From: Microbacterium elymi
GTDB taxonomy: Bacteria > Actinomycetota > Actinomycetes > Actinomycetales > Microbacteriaceae
DNA length: 64,000 bases
Direction: 5' to 3'
Assembly: GCF_021582895.2 (NCBI RefSeq)
Contig: NZ_CP091139.2
Coordinates: 434,001 to 498,000 of the forward strand
Position 1 is the first letter of the stretch. Each line of letters opens with the position of its first letter. The notes beneath the pieces are model-generated. The model had not been told where the DNA came from. It was given only the letters and a program-made list of their open reading frames with translations, and made no database searches. Both the position numbers and the translations under genes were made by a program. Of the stretch, positions 20,411 through 29,577 are shown piece after piece.

Positions 20411-20431
20411 TCGGATCCCTTCGACGGCGGC

Positions 20432-21366
20432 TCAGGAGGGCATGATGCGCGCGCCGGGAACCGGGCCGTGCACGTGCAGGGTCTCGTGTCCGGCCGCGCT
20501 GAGGACCACACGCAGAGCGATCGCGGACTTCTCGTCGTCGGCGAGGAACGCGACGGTGGGTCCCGAACCCGACACCAGACCGGTCAGCGCGCCCTCGGCC
20601 AGGCCCAGGTTGATCAGGTCGTCCAGCTCGGGTCGCAGGCGGAGCGCGGCCGGGGTGAGGTCGTTGTGCGAGGTGGCCGCCAGCATCCGGGCATCCCCCT
20701 GCCGCAGCGCGTGCAGCACCGGGGGAACACCGCCGGCCGTTCCGGCGCGGCCGGGACGTACGGCGCGGGGTTGGCGCGGTACTCGTCCAGCTCGGCATAC
20801 ACCTCGGGGGTCGACATCCCCTGCCTGCTGGTCACCAGCACCCAGTCGAATCGACCACGCGCCAGGGCCGGGCTGAGCTGGTCGCCGCGACCGGTGCCCA
20901 CCGCCGTCCCGCCCATTAGCGCGAACGGCACGTCCGCGCCGAGGCGGGATGCCACCGCCAGCAGATCGCCGGTGGGCAGGCCGGCCCCCCACAGCGCGTC
21001 GCAGGCGAGCAGGGCGGCTGCGGCATCCGCCGACCCGCCGCCCATGCCGCCGGCGACCGGGACGCCCTTGTGGATGCGCAGGTGGACGCCGTCGGGCCAG
21101 CCGATCTCGGCGGCCAGCAGGCGGGCGGCCCGCACCGCGAGGTTGCTCTCGTCGAGCGGAACGGCGTCCACGTCCACGCTCCCGTCGACCTCGACGGTGA
21201 ATTCGTCGGATGCCTCGGCCCAGACGTCCTCGTACGCCGAGACGGCCTGATAGGCCGACGCGACCTCGTGATAGCCGTCCGCACCCGGGCCGCCCACCTC
21301 GAAGAAGACGTTGATCTTCCCCGGGGCGCGCACATGCACGCGGTCCAGGACGACGGCTTCGCTCAC
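20432..21366 (-). CDS. ispE: 4-diphosphocytidyl-2-C-methyl-D-erythritol kinase
   Basis: A GHMP kinase of the MEP isoprenoid pathway. Motif 1 is [15 protein letters not shown], the ATP-binding loop is [19 protein letters not shown] and motif 3 is [14 protein letters not shown]. The frame changes at the G run 20721-20725, which reads as five C on the coding strand. Six C gives [16 protein letters not shown] and a continuous protein of about 311 aa, so a homopolymer undercall is the likely cause. GTG 21366 overlaps the aldo-keto reductase stop (GTGA). The usual rsmA-ispE adjacency is interrupted here by the HNH and aldo-keto reductase genes. Confidence 0.93.
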
Positions 21367-22431
21367 AGTGCGGTCGACTCCGCCCAGAGGTCGACGTCGA
21401 TCGCGTCGCTGACCGCGTCGATCCGCTCCAGCTCCTCGGTGTCGAACGCCGGACCGTTCAGCGCGGCCAGGTTCTCGTCCAGCTTGCGCGGGACGGGACG
21501 CCCCGATCAGCGCCGAAGCCACGACATCCTCGCGCAGCACCCACTGCAGGGCGAGCTGGGCCAGTGTCTGGCCCCGCTCGGAGGCGATGGTGTCCAGGCT
21601 CCGCAGCGCCGACAGCGCCGCGTCCGAGAGCCGTCGGTTCGGCAGCGACGAGCGCTGCTGGGCGCGTTCGGCCGTGCCGTCGGCGAGGTACTTCGCGGTG
21701 AGCAGGCCCTGGGCGAGCGGGGTGAACGCGATCGCCCCCATCCCCTCCTGGCGCAGCACGCCGGTCAGCCCGTCCTCGACCCAGCGGTTCAGGATCGAGT
21801 AGGCCGGCTGGTGGATCACCAGCGGGGTGCCCAGGCTCCGCGCGACCGCCTTGGCCTCGGCCGTGCGCTGCGCGCTGTACGACGAGATGCCCACGTGCAG
21901 CGCCTTGCCCTGCCGCACGAGCGTGTCCAGGGCCCCGATCGTCTCCTCCACCGGAGTGTCGGGGTCGGCGCGGTGCGAGTAGAAGATGTCGACGTACTCC
22001 AGTCCCATGCGGGTCAACGACTGATCCGCGCTGGCGAGGATGTACTTGCGGCTGCCGAGATCCCCGTACGGGCCGGGCCACATGTCCCAGCCGGCCTTGG
22101 ACGAGATGATCAGCTCGTCCCGGTAGGGACGGAAGTCCTCGCGCATCATGCGCCCGAAGTTCGTCTCGGCGGATCCGTACGGCGGCCCGTAGTTGTTCGC
22201 GAGGTCGAAGTGGGTGATGCCGGAGTCGAACGCGTGCCGGAGCAGCTCGCGCTGCCGGTCGAACGGGATGTTGTCGCCGAAGTTCCACCACAGGCCGAGC
22301 GAGATCGGCGGAAGGTAGAGGCCCGACTGGCCCACCTGCCGGTAGCCGAGCCGCCGGTAGCGGTCGTCGGCGGCCGTGTACGGCCGATGGATGTCGTCGA
22401 TGTCACCGCGGAATCGTGTCTGCTCGCTCAC
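21363..22431 (-). CDS. Aldo-keto reductase, YghZ/potassium-channel-beta-like (AKR14-type)
   Basis: About 355 aa. It opens [29 protein letters not shown] and has the catalytic Asp/Tyr region [15 protein letters not shown], the Lys in [19 protein letters not shown] and the NADPH-binding [18 protein letters not shown] after correction. It resembles L-glyceraldehyde 3-phosphate or methylglyoxal reductases. The frame changes at 21482-21487 (GCTTGC on plus) and one base removed restores it. Start GTG 22431 has only a weak ribosome site. The stop overlaps the start of ispE by 4 nt, so ispE translation may depend on this gene. Confidence 0.88.
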
Positions 22432-22577
22432 TCGTCCAGGGTATCGATTCACGGGCGGGTGCGTGGGCGGGTGCACGAGGATGTCGGAGGGTCATGATAC
22501 GAAGCTTTGAGCGAGTCAGGTCGAGAAATCGCGCCGACTTCTCTGCGGAATCTCTTGCCTTGATCGTGCGTTTGTTC

Positions 22578-22583
22578 TAGTCT
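22578..22583 (+). promoter_or_regulatory. Promoter of the HNH gene (-35/-10, leaderless)
   Basis: TAGTCT ends 6 nt before the ATG at 22590, and TTGCCT lies 17 bp further upstream (22555-22560). It is the best complete -35/-10 pair in the window, in a locally AT-richer stretch. Confidence 0.6.
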
Positions 22584-22589
22584 AGAGGC

Positions 22590-23987
22590 ATGGAAGCGCC
22601 GTCGCAGACCGTCCCCGAGCGGATCGACGACGCGTTCGTGCTGCGCTCGCTGTTCTCCGACGCCGAAGCCGAGCAGTATGCGGCCAACCGCCGCGAGGCG
22701 CGCCGCTGCGAGGCGCTGGCCGATGTGCTCGAGTACGCCCGTCGCCATCCCGAGCTCTACGTCTCGGCCGATCCGGACGGTCCTGATCCGCTGGCCGGAC
22801 GCGCGATCCCGCCGCTGGGCGGCGATGCCGAGCTGGCGACCCGGTGCGCCGTCGCCGAGGCCGGCTCGCGCCTGAACTTCACCGAGCATCAGGTGCGCTC
22901 GCTCGCCTCGACCGCCCAGCACGCGCGCACCCGGCTGCCGCTGACCTGGCACGCCGCCCGCGAGGGCCTGCTCACGGTCGCGCACGTGGAGGCGATCCTC
23001 GGTCAGCTGCCGGTGTTCGGCACCCGCCCCGAGCTCGTCGGCGAGTTCGACCGACTGCTCAGCGAGGTCGCCCTCCATGCCACGGTCGGCGCCACCCGGC
23101 ACAAGGCTCGGGACGTGGCCGATCGGCTCACCAGCCGCACCCGCACGCAGCGGCACGCCGAGGCCTTCGCGCGTCGCAGGGTGGAGGTCGAGGATGTCGC
23201 GGACGGCATGGCGTGGGTGCATGCGCTGGTCTCCGCCGAGCGAGCGCACGCCACCGATCGCGGGATCACCGCCACGGCGAAGAACATGACCACCGACGAG
23301 CGCGACGGTCGCACGCACGCCCAGCTGCGTGCGGATCTGTTCGCCGACCTGCTCACCGGCGTCGGCCCGGATCGGATGGTCACGACCAAGGTGTTCGTCA
23401 CGATCCCGCTGGACCGGCTCTCCCCCGCGGCCCGCACGTCGGTCCGCTCCGGCACATCGGCCGCGACGTCGACCGGAACGTCGACCGGGACGGGGCTGGA
23501 TCTGAACCGCGACTGCCTCATCCCCGGCGAGGGCAGGATCGACGATGCCACTGCCCGCCAGCTGCTCCTGGATGCCGGTGCGTTCACCCGGGTCATCACC
23601 GACCCGGTCAGCGGGGTCATCCTCGACATGGACCGCCGATCCCGTCGGGCGACACGTGCGCAGCGCGACTGGCTCGTGCTGCGGCACGGCACGTGCCTGC
23701 GTGACGGCTGCACGCGGCTGGCCATCGACGCCGACATCGATCACCATTGCGCGTATCACGGCCGCGGTCGGGGCGCGACCGACATCGACAACCTCGATCC
23801 GCTGTGCGATCCCGATCATGCGATGAAGGACACGACCCGCATCCGACATCGGCGGCGGGACGATGGGACGATCGAGCGCGAATTCCCGACCGGGCACCGT
23901 ACGGCGAACCCGTTCGCCGGTATCGAAGAGCGCGTGCGTGCGCTGCTCGATCGCGCCGGCCCCTATCCCGACGACCCGCCGTTCTGA
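22590..23987 (+). CDS. DUF222/13E12-family HNH endonuclease-like protein
   Basis: 465 residues, intact. The N-terminal two thirds form the DUF222 domain (for example LRSLFSDAEAEQYAANRREARR and LTVAHVEAILGQL). The C-terminal HNH module has the zinc Cys pair in GTCLRDGCTRLA, the catalytic HH in DADIDHHCAYH and NLDPLCDPDH. Such proteins are abundant paralogues in Microbacteriaceae and mycobacteria and are associated with mobile 13E12-like repeats; their DNA targets are unknown. The gene interrupts the usual rsmA-ispE neighbourhood, points against it and overlaps the end of rsmA by 25 bp, which is consistent with later insertion. Confidence 0.88.
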   Translation: MEAPSQTVPERIDDAFVLRSLFSDAEAEQYAANRREARRCEALADVLEYARRHPELYVSADPDGPDPLAGRAIPPLGGDAELATRCAVAEAGSRLNFTEHQVRSLASTAQHARTRLPLTWHAAREGLLTVAHVEAILGQLPVFGTRPELVGEFDRLLSEVALHATVGATRHKARDVADRLTSRTRTQRHAEAFARRRVEVEDVADGMAWVHALVSAERAHATDRGITATAKNMTTDERDGRTHAQLRADLFADLLTGVGPDRMVTTKVFVTIPLDRLSPAARTSVRSGTSAATSTGTSTGTGLDLNRDCLIPGEGRIDDATARQLLLDAGAFTRVITDPVSGVILDMDRRSRRATRAQRDWLVLRHGTCLRDGCTRLAIDADIDHHCAYHGRGRGATDIDNLDPLCDPDHAMKDTTRIRHRRRDDGTIEREFPTGHRTANPFAGIEERVRALLDRAGPYPDDPPF

Positions 23988-24829
23988 CGCGCGATGGCGA
24001 CGAAGTCGTCGATCGTGAGCTGCTCGCCGCGCACCGTCGGGTCGATGCCCGCCTGTTCCAGGACGGCGGATGCCGCGGACGCCGAGCCGCCGAGCACGCC
24101 GGACACCGCCTGACGCAGCATCTTCCGGCGCTGACCGAATGCGGCATCCACGATCTCGAACGTGCGGCGTCGCTCCCCCTCGGTGCCGCGCGGCTGCGGG
24201 TCGCGGGTGAACGCGACCAGCACGCTGTCCACATTCGGGACCGGCCAGAACACCTGCCGCGACACGGTGCCGGCCAGCCGCCACGGCCCGTACCAGGCGG
24301 CCTTCACGCTCGGGCCGCCGTACACCTTCGATCCCGGTCCGGCCGCGAGCCGCTCCCCCACCTCGGCCTGCACCATCACCACGCCGCGCTCCAGCTGCGG
24401 GAAGGTGTGCAGGAAGTGCAGCAGCACCGGGACGGAGACGTTGTACGGGAGGTTCGCGACCAGCACCGTGGGGTCGCCGGGCAGCTCTGCGATCCGCAGG
24501 GCATCGGCATCCACCACCGCGAGCGCGTCCGGGTCCACGCCGTGCGATGCCGCAGTCTCGGGCAGCCGTGCGGCCAGCCGGTGGTCGATCTCGACGGCGG
24601 TGACCCGCGCCCCGGTCTCGAGGATCGCCAGCGTGAGCGAGCCGAGCCCCGGCCCGACCTCGACCACGTGCTCACCCGCCCGCACCTGCGCGATCTGGAC
24701 GATCCGCCGCACCGTGTTCGCGTCGACGACGAAGTTCTGCCCGAGCTTCTTGGTCGGGGTGACGTCGAGGGCGGCGGCGAGTGCGCGGATCTCGCCCGCG
24801 CCCAGAAGTGTCACGGGCATGCTCACCAT
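23963..24829 (-). CDS. rsmA: 16S rRNA (adenine-1518/1519-N6) dimethyltransferase
   Basis: 288 residues, intact; also called ksgA. It dimethylates two adjacent adenines at the end of 16S rRNA. Motifs: the N-terminal KKLGQNFVVDANTV, SAM-binding VEVGPGLGSLTLAIL, motif IV VANLPYNVSVPVLLHFL and the C-terminal RRKMLRQAVSGVL. The start may be ATG 24829 or ATG 24820. The first overlaps the stop of the PIN toxin gene upstream by 7 nt, so the toxin and rsmA could be cotranscribed. Confidence 0.95.
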   Translation of the reverse strand: MVSMPVTLLGAGEIRALAAALDVTPTKKLGQNFVVDANTVRRIVQIAQVRAGEHVVEVGPGLGSLTLAILETGARVTAVEIDHRLAARLPETAASHGVDPDALAVVDADALRIAELPGDPTVLVANLPYNVSVPVLLHFLHTFPQLERGVVMVQAEVGERLAAGPGSKVYGGPSVKAAWYGPWRLAGTVSRQVFWPVPNVDSVLVAFTRDPQPRGTEGERRRTFEIVDAAFGQRRKMLRQAVSGVLGGSASAASAVLEQAGIDPTVRGEQLTIDDFVAIARQNGGSSG

Positions 24830-25257
24830 CCTGTACCACCGGTGTCGGCCGTGATGAAGCCGGCGTCGTGCGCGGCCCGAAGCAGCCGTTGGTCACCCGA
24901 CGCGAAGAGGACCTCACGCGCCTGGATGAGGGTCGCCGAGGCGAGGTGGACGGCGTCGTATCCGCGCAGCGCATGCGTGACCGCCAGGCGAGCGGCTCGA
25001 TCGACGAGGTCCGAGAAGACTTCTATCAGCGTCAGCTCGGTCGCCAAGCGCCAGACATCCTCCTGGACGGCATCGTGTTCATGTTCGGTCAGTCGCCCCA
25101 GCCGGTGCGCCTGTCCGACGGCCGCGGCGGCCTCAACGAGGATCAGCCGAGTGCTCACCACCTGATCGGCGTCGCCCCACAGGCGGCTGGCAGCCGTTGA
25201 TCCGGACTCCTGGACGACGAGTGGAAGGAATGCCGAGGTGTCGAAATAGACGATCAT
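24823..25257 (-). CDS. PIN-domain (VapC-type) ribonuclease toxin
   Basis: 144 residues, intact. The PIN acidic residues are visible: Asp in IVYFDTSAFLPL, Glu in STRLILVEAAAAV, Asp in LRGYDAVHLASA and Asp in FASGDQRLLRAAHDAG. VapC toxins cleave tRNA or rRNA and are held in check by the cognate antitoxin. ATG 25257 overlaps the stop of the upstream antitoxin (ATGA), the standard operon layout. Its insertion between tatD and rsmA in an otherwise conserved housekeeping block suggests acquisition. Confidence 0.88.
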   Translation of the reverse strand: MIVYFDTSAFLPLVVQESGSTAASRLWGDADQVVSTRLILVEAAAAVGQAHRLGRLTEHEHDAVQEDVWRLATELTLIEVFSDLVDRAARLAVTHALRGYDAVHLASATLIQAREVLFASGDQRLLRAAHDAGFITADTGGTGW

Positions 25258-25513
25258 TCGCGCTGCTCGGACACGATATCGCTGACGGGGCCTTCGGTGA
25301 CGTGCGGCCGGGGACGAGGCCGATGCGTGTGACGCGGCGGCATCGCCAGCCCTTCGTCGATCAGTCGCTGGAGTGCGGCATCGCCTTCGAGCGGGATGAT
25401 CTGCGCCACGGCGACGCCACGATCGGTGATCGTCACACGATCACCGTTGTGGGCAAGCCGTCACGTACGCGCTGAGCCTGCGCCTTCAACGCACGGATCC
25501 CGACTCGCCCCAT
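25254..25513 (-). CDS. Phd/YefM-type antitoxin
   Basis: About 86 aa after repair. The N-terminus MGRVGIRALKAQAQRVRDG followed by DRVTITDRGVAVAQIIPLEGD is the Phd/YefM DNA-binding fold. The basic, His/Arg/Pro-rich tail (PRHTHRPRPRPHV) would wrap the toxin. The frame breaks at about 25455; restoring one base (TTGGCCC for TTGCCC on the coding strand) joins the halves as GLAHNGDRVTITD. If the break is real, the toxin would lack a full antitoxin, which is unlikely to be viable. ATG 25513 has GGGAG 8 nt upstream. Confidence 0.75.
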
Positions 25514-25537
25514 CAGCGCTCCCGTCCCTGTAGTCAC

Positions 25538-25543
25538 ATTCTA
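25538..25543 (-). promoter_or_regulatory. Putative -10 of the toxin-antitoxin operon
   Basis: TAGAAT on the minus strand, 24 nt before the antitoxin ATG, which unlike many genes here has a ribosome site. The -35 is unclear. Confidence 0.4.
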
Positions 25544-25628
25544 CGACGCCGAGGGTACAATCGGTCCGCCGTACATCTGCGACGATGGCCCCTGCCGCGG
25601 AGGTCCGCGCATCGGTAGTGTGACCGGC

Positions 25629-27108
25629 ATGACCAGTTCGGAATCGCTGCCGACAGGTACCTTCACGCTGCGCGGGCCGTTCGGGCGCCGTGCGATCGGG
25701 CTGTCGGTGGCCGGTGCCGTCGGCGGATTCCTCTTCGGCTTCGACTCGTCCGTCATCAACGGCGCGGTCGATTCCATCCAGCACGATTTCGCGCTGAACT
25801 CGGTGATCACCGGGTTCGTAGTGGCCATCGCCCTGCTCGGCTTGCGCGGTCGGCGCCATCCTGGCCGGTCAGCTGGCCGACCGGTGGGGGCGGCTGCGGG
25901 TGATGCTGCTGGGCGGCATCCTGTTCTTCGCCAGCTCGATCGGGGCGGGTCTGTGCGTCAGCGTGTGGGACCTCGGGTTCTGGCGGGTCATCGGCGGGCT
26001 CGGCATCGGCATCGCCTCGGTGGTGGCGCCGGCCTACATCTCCGAGATCGCGCCGCGGCAGATCCGCGGCGGGCTGGCCTCGCTCGAGCAGCTGGCGATC
26101 ACGATGGGCATCTTCGTCGCGCTGCTGTCGGACGCCGTGCTGTCCTGGTCGGCCGGAAGCGCGAACGCGCCGCTGTGGCTGGGCATGGACGCGTGGCGGT
26201 GGATGTTCCTCGTCGGGGCGATCCCGGCCGTGGTGTACGGCCTGCTCTCGTTCGCCCTGCCCGAGTCGCCGCGATTCCTGCTGGCCAAGGGCCGCACCGA
26301 CGAGGCGCGCGAGATCTTCTCCCGGCTGGTCCCCGAGGTCGACCTCGAGAAGACCGTCAACGATCTGCGCAGCGCGATCGAAGCCGACCGTGCCCACGCC
26401 GGGGTCTCGCTGCGGGGCCCCGCGCTCGGCCTGCAGCCGATCGTGTGGATCGGCATCATCCTCTCGGTGTTCCAGCAGTTCGTCGGGATCAACGTGATCT
26501 TCTACTACTCCACCTCGCTGTGGCAGTCCGTCGGCTTCCCGGAGAGCGCGTCGGTCGGCATCAGCGTGGTGACCTCGATCACCAACGTCCTGGTCACTCT
26601 GATCGCGATCTTCCTGGTCGACCGGGTCGGCCGCAAGCCGATCCTGCTGACCGGCTCGGTGCTGATGACGCTCTCGCTGGCGCTGATGGCCGTCTCCTTC
26701 GTGTTCGCCAGCACGAACGCCCAGGGCGAGGTCTCGCTCGGTGCGCCGTGGGGGCCGATCGCGCTGGTCGCGGCGAACGTGTTCGTGGTCGGCTTCGGCG
26801 CGTCCTGGGGACCGCTGGTGTGGGTGCTGCTGGGTGAGATCTTCCCCAGCCGGATCCGCGGCAAGGCCCTGGGCGTCGCGGCCGGCGCCCAGTGGATCGC
26901 GAACTTCCTGATCACGGTGAGCTTCCCGGCGATGTCGAGCTGGTCGCTGCCGCTGACCTACGGGATGTACGCGCTGTTCGCGGCGCTGTCGTTCGTGTTC
27001 GTGGCCTGGCGCATCCCCGAGACCAAGGGCATGGAGCTGGAGCAGACCGAGACCCTGTTCGTGCGGACGCCGAAGACTGCCGGTGGTCAGTCCAGGAACG
27101 AGCCGTAG
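25629..27108 (+). CDS. Sugar porter family MFS transporter
   Basis: About 492 aa with 12 helices. Family marks are GGFLFGFDSSVINGA in helix 1, GQLADRWGRLRVM in loop 2-3, PRQIRGGLASLEQL, PESPRFLLAKGR after helix 6, QQFVGINVIFYYS in helix 7, DRVGRKPILLTGS and PETKGMELEQ at the end. The nearest characterised relatives are xylose/glucose:H+ symporters, but the substrate is not determined by sequence. The frame changes at 25840-25845 (GCTTGC); removing T gives LLGCAVGAILAGQLADRWG. The likely start is ATG 25629, 7 nt after TAGTGT. The 3' end overlaps convergent tatD by 22 bp. Confidence 0.9.
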
Positions 27109-27974
27109 ACGGCGAGCGTGTTGGCGGCCAGCTGTGCGCACAGCTCGTCGACGTCCACGCCCAGCTCGCCCGCCATGAACCGCACGGTCACCGGCACCAG
27201 GTACGGCGCGTTGGGCCGCCCGCGGAACGGCGTGGGCGTCAGGAACGGCGCGTCGGTCTCGACCAGGATCCGGTCGCGGGATGCCACGGCCAGCGCGTCG
27301 CGGAGGTTCTGCGCGTTGCGGAACGTGATGTTGCCGGCGAACGACAGGTAGCAGCCGCGATCGGTCGCGATCCGGGCCATCTCGGCGTCGCCGGAGAAGC
27401 AGTGGAAGACCGTGCGCTCGGGCGCGCCGACCCGCTCCAGCGTCGCGAGCACGGCTTCGTGCGCGTCGCGATCGTGGATCTGCATCGCGATGTCGTGCTT
27501 CTTGGCCAGTGCGATGTGCGCCTCGAAGCTGGTGAACTGCGCGGGCCGGCCGTCCTCGCCGGTGCGGAAGAAGTCGAGCCCGGTCTCGCCGATCGCCCGC
27601 ACCCGCGGCTGGGCGGCGAGTTCGTCGATCACTGCGATCGCCTCGTCCAGCCGCCCGGCCGCCGCATATTCCGGCGCTTCGTTCGGGTGGATCGCGACCG
27701 CCGCCAGCACCCGCGGGTGGCGGGCCGCGGCATCCGCCGACCAGCGGCTGGAGTCGATGTCTCCGCCGGCCTGCACGACCCCGGCGATGCCCGCGGCCGC
27801 CGCACGCGCCAGCTGCTCGTCCAGGCTCAGCGGGTCGTCGCCGTCGGCGATCTCGAGGTGGCAGTGATTGTCGTACACCGGCACCGCGAGCGGCTCGGGC
27901 AGCGGCGGGTAGGTGACGTCGCGGCCGCCCTTCTCACGCCGACGCACGTAGTTGCTCGGGTCGTCGGCCGCCAT
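27087..27974 (-). CDS. tatD: TatD-family metal-dependent hydrolase
   Basis: 295 residues, intact. The metal ligands of the TIM-barrel amidohydrolase fold are visible in VYDNHCHLEIADGD, the Glu in AIGETGLDFFRTG, His in MQIHDRDAHE, VFHCFSGD and the final Asp in ILVETDAPFLTP. TatD enzymes are 3'-5' exonucleases acting on DNA and RNA. The ATG overlaps the metG stop (TGATG), matching the conserved actinobacterial metG-tatD arrangement. Confidence 0.93.
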   Translation of the reverse strand: MAADDPSNYVRRREKGGRDVTYPPLPEPLAVPVYDNHCHLEIADGDDPLSLDEQLARAAAAGIAGVVQAGGDIDSSRWSADAAARHPRVLAAVAIHPNEAPEYAAAGRLDEAIAVIDELAAQPRVRAIGETGLDFFRTGEDGRPAQFTSFEAHIALAKKHDIAMQIHDRDAHEAVLATLERVGAPERTVFHCFSGDAEMARIATDRGCYLSFAGNITFRNAQNLRDALAVASRDRILVETDAPFLTPTPFRGRPNAPYLVPVTVRFMAGELGVDVDELCAQLAANTLAVYGSFLD

Positions 27975-29548
27975 CAGCTCTGCTCGACGCGCGGGAACAG
28001 CGGTGCCAGGCCGTTGACGCTGGTCCCCGGGTGGAGGATGCCCAGCTGCCGGCCGCGCGGATCGGCTGATCCTGCAGCCGGCCGAGCGACTCGGCCGCAC
28101 CGAGGGCCACCCACAGCTTCTCGGTGGCCTCGGGCATCACCGGCGACAGCAGGACGGCAAGCGCACGCAAGCCCTTCCGACGCCGTGTACAGGACGGTGC
28201 CCAGCCGTTCGCGCTGCACGTCGTCCTTCGCGAGCGCCCACGGCTGGTTGTCGGTGATGTAGCCGTTCAGCTCGTCCACGATCGTCCAGATGGCGGCGAT
28301 CGCCTCATCGATGCGGAAGCGCTCGATCGCCGCATCCGCGGCGGCCGCGGCATCCGCCACCGTCTTCTGCACCGCCCGGTCGCCCTCGGCGTACTCGCCC
28401 GGCACCGGCACGATGCCCTCGAAGTACCGCTCCACCATCGCCGTGGTGCGCGAGGCCAGGTTGCCGAAGCCGTTGGCCAGCTCGGCCTGATAGCGGGCCG
28501 ACAGATCCTCCCACGAGAACGAGCCGTCGTGCCCGAACGGGATGGCCGAGAGGAAGTAGAAGCGGTACGCGTCCGACCCGAACACATCGGTGATCTCGGT
28601 GGGCGCGATGCCGGTGAGCTTCGATTTGGACATCTTCTCGCCGCCGACCAGCAGCCAGCCGTGCGCGAACACGCCGCGCGGCACCTCGAGCCCCGCGGCC
28701 ATCAGCAGCGCCGGCCAGATCACGGCGTGGAAGCGCAGGATGTCCTTGCCGACCACGTGATAGGCCGGCCAGCGGCGCGCGAAGTTCTCCTCGTCGCTGC
28801 CGTAGCCGATCGCGGTGACGTAGTTCAGCAGCGCGTCGACCCACACGTAGATGACGTGCGACTCGTCCCACGGCACCTTGATGCCCCAGTCGAACGTGGA
28901 CCGCGAGATCGAGAGGTCCTTCAGCCCCTGCCTGACGAACGAGACGACCTCGTTGCGGGCCGAATCCGGGCGCACGAAGTCGGGCTCGGTCTTGTACAGC
29001 TCGAGCAGCTTGTCGCCGAACTCGCTGAGCTTGAAGAAGTAGTTCTTCTCCTGCAGCAGCTCCAGCGGCTTCGAATGGATGGCGCACACCTTCAGGCCCT
29101 CGAACGGCCCCGTGCCGTCGACGATCTCGGATTCGGGCTTGAACTCCTCGCAGCCCACGCAGTACAGCGCCTCGTACTCGCCGGCGTAGATGTAGCCGCG
29201 GTCGTACAAAGTCTGGAAGAACGCCTGCACAGCCTCTTCGTGGCGCGGCTGCGTGGTGCGAATGAAGTCGTCGTTGGCGACGTTCAGGGTCTTCAGCAGC
29301 GGAAACCACGACTCGGACACCAGCTTGTCGACCCACTGCTGCGGGGTGACGCCGTTCGCGGCGGCCGCGCGCAGCATCTTCTGGCCGTGCTCGTCGGTGC
29401 CGGTCAGCATCCAGGTGTCGTCGTCGCCCTGTCGATGCCACCGCGCGAGGGTGTCCACGGCGACGCTCGTGTACCCGTGCCCGATGTGGGGCAGATCGCT
29501 CGGGTAGTAGATCGGCGTGGTGATGTAGAAGGAGCCCGCGGAAGTCAC
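27974..29548 (-). CDS. metG: Methionyl-tRNA synthetase
   Basis: Class I aminoacyl-tRNA synthetase, about 525 aa. The HIGH box reads PHIGHGYTS, the KMSKS box GGEKMSKSKLTG, and the connective domain has a partial zinc knuckle YCVGCEEFKPE. Two frame changes affect the anticodon-binding domain. 28167-28172 (GCAAGC on plus) has one extra base, giving TASEGLRALAVLLSPVMPEATEKLW. At about 28050 one base appears lost beside GGCAGC, giving GQLGILHPGTSVNGLAPLFPRVEQ. An essential gene, so both are artefacts. GTG 29548 has TAGACT exactly 6 nt upstream. Confidence 0.95.
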   Translation of the reverse strand: MTSAGSFYITTPIYYPSDLPHIGHGYTSVAVDTLARWHRQGDDDTWMLTGTDEHGQKMLRAAAANGVTPQQWVDKLVSESWFPLLKTLNVANDDFIRTTQPRHEEAVQAFFQTLYDRGYIYAGEYEALYCVGCEEFKPESEIVDGTGPFEGLKVCAIHSKPLELLQEKNYFFKLSEFGDKLLELYKTEPDFVRPDSARNEVVSFVRQGLKDLSISRSTFDWGIKVPWDESHVIYVWVDALLNYVTAIGYGSDEENFARRWPAYHVVGKDILRFHAVIWPALLMAAGLEVPRGVFAHGWLLVGGEKMSKSKLTGIAPTEITDVFGSDAYRFYFLSAIPFGHDGSFSWEDLSARYQAELANGFGNLASRTTAMVERYFEGIVPVPGEYAEGDRAVQKTVADAAAAADAAIERFRIDEAIAAIWTIVDELNGYITDNQPWALAKDDVQRERLGTVLYTASEGLACACRPAVAGDARGHREAVGGPRCGRVARPAAGSADPRGRQLGILHPGTSVNGLAPLFPRVEQS

Positions 29549-29554
29549 CCTGCG

Positions 29555-29560
29555 AGTCTA
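29555..29560 (-). promoter_or_regulatory. -10 hexamer of metG
   Basis: TAGACT on the minus strand ends 6 nt before GTG 29548, inside the short rsmI-metG gap, so metG has its own leaderless promoter. Confidence 0.5.
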
Positions 29561-29577
29561 GTTTGCGGCGCGGAGCC

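Noticed and set aside
18693..20798. A 701-aa open frame antisense to the Eis-like and ispE genes, ending as DUF427
   Set aside because: Only the last 100 residues resemble a protein family; the rest is Arg/Pro/Gly-rich shadow translation typical of high-GC DNA.
22590..23987. HNH/DUF222 gene considered as a group I intron or intein endonuclease
   Set aside because: It is a free-standing gene with the DUF222 domain and its own promoter, and it does not interrupt another coding sequence.
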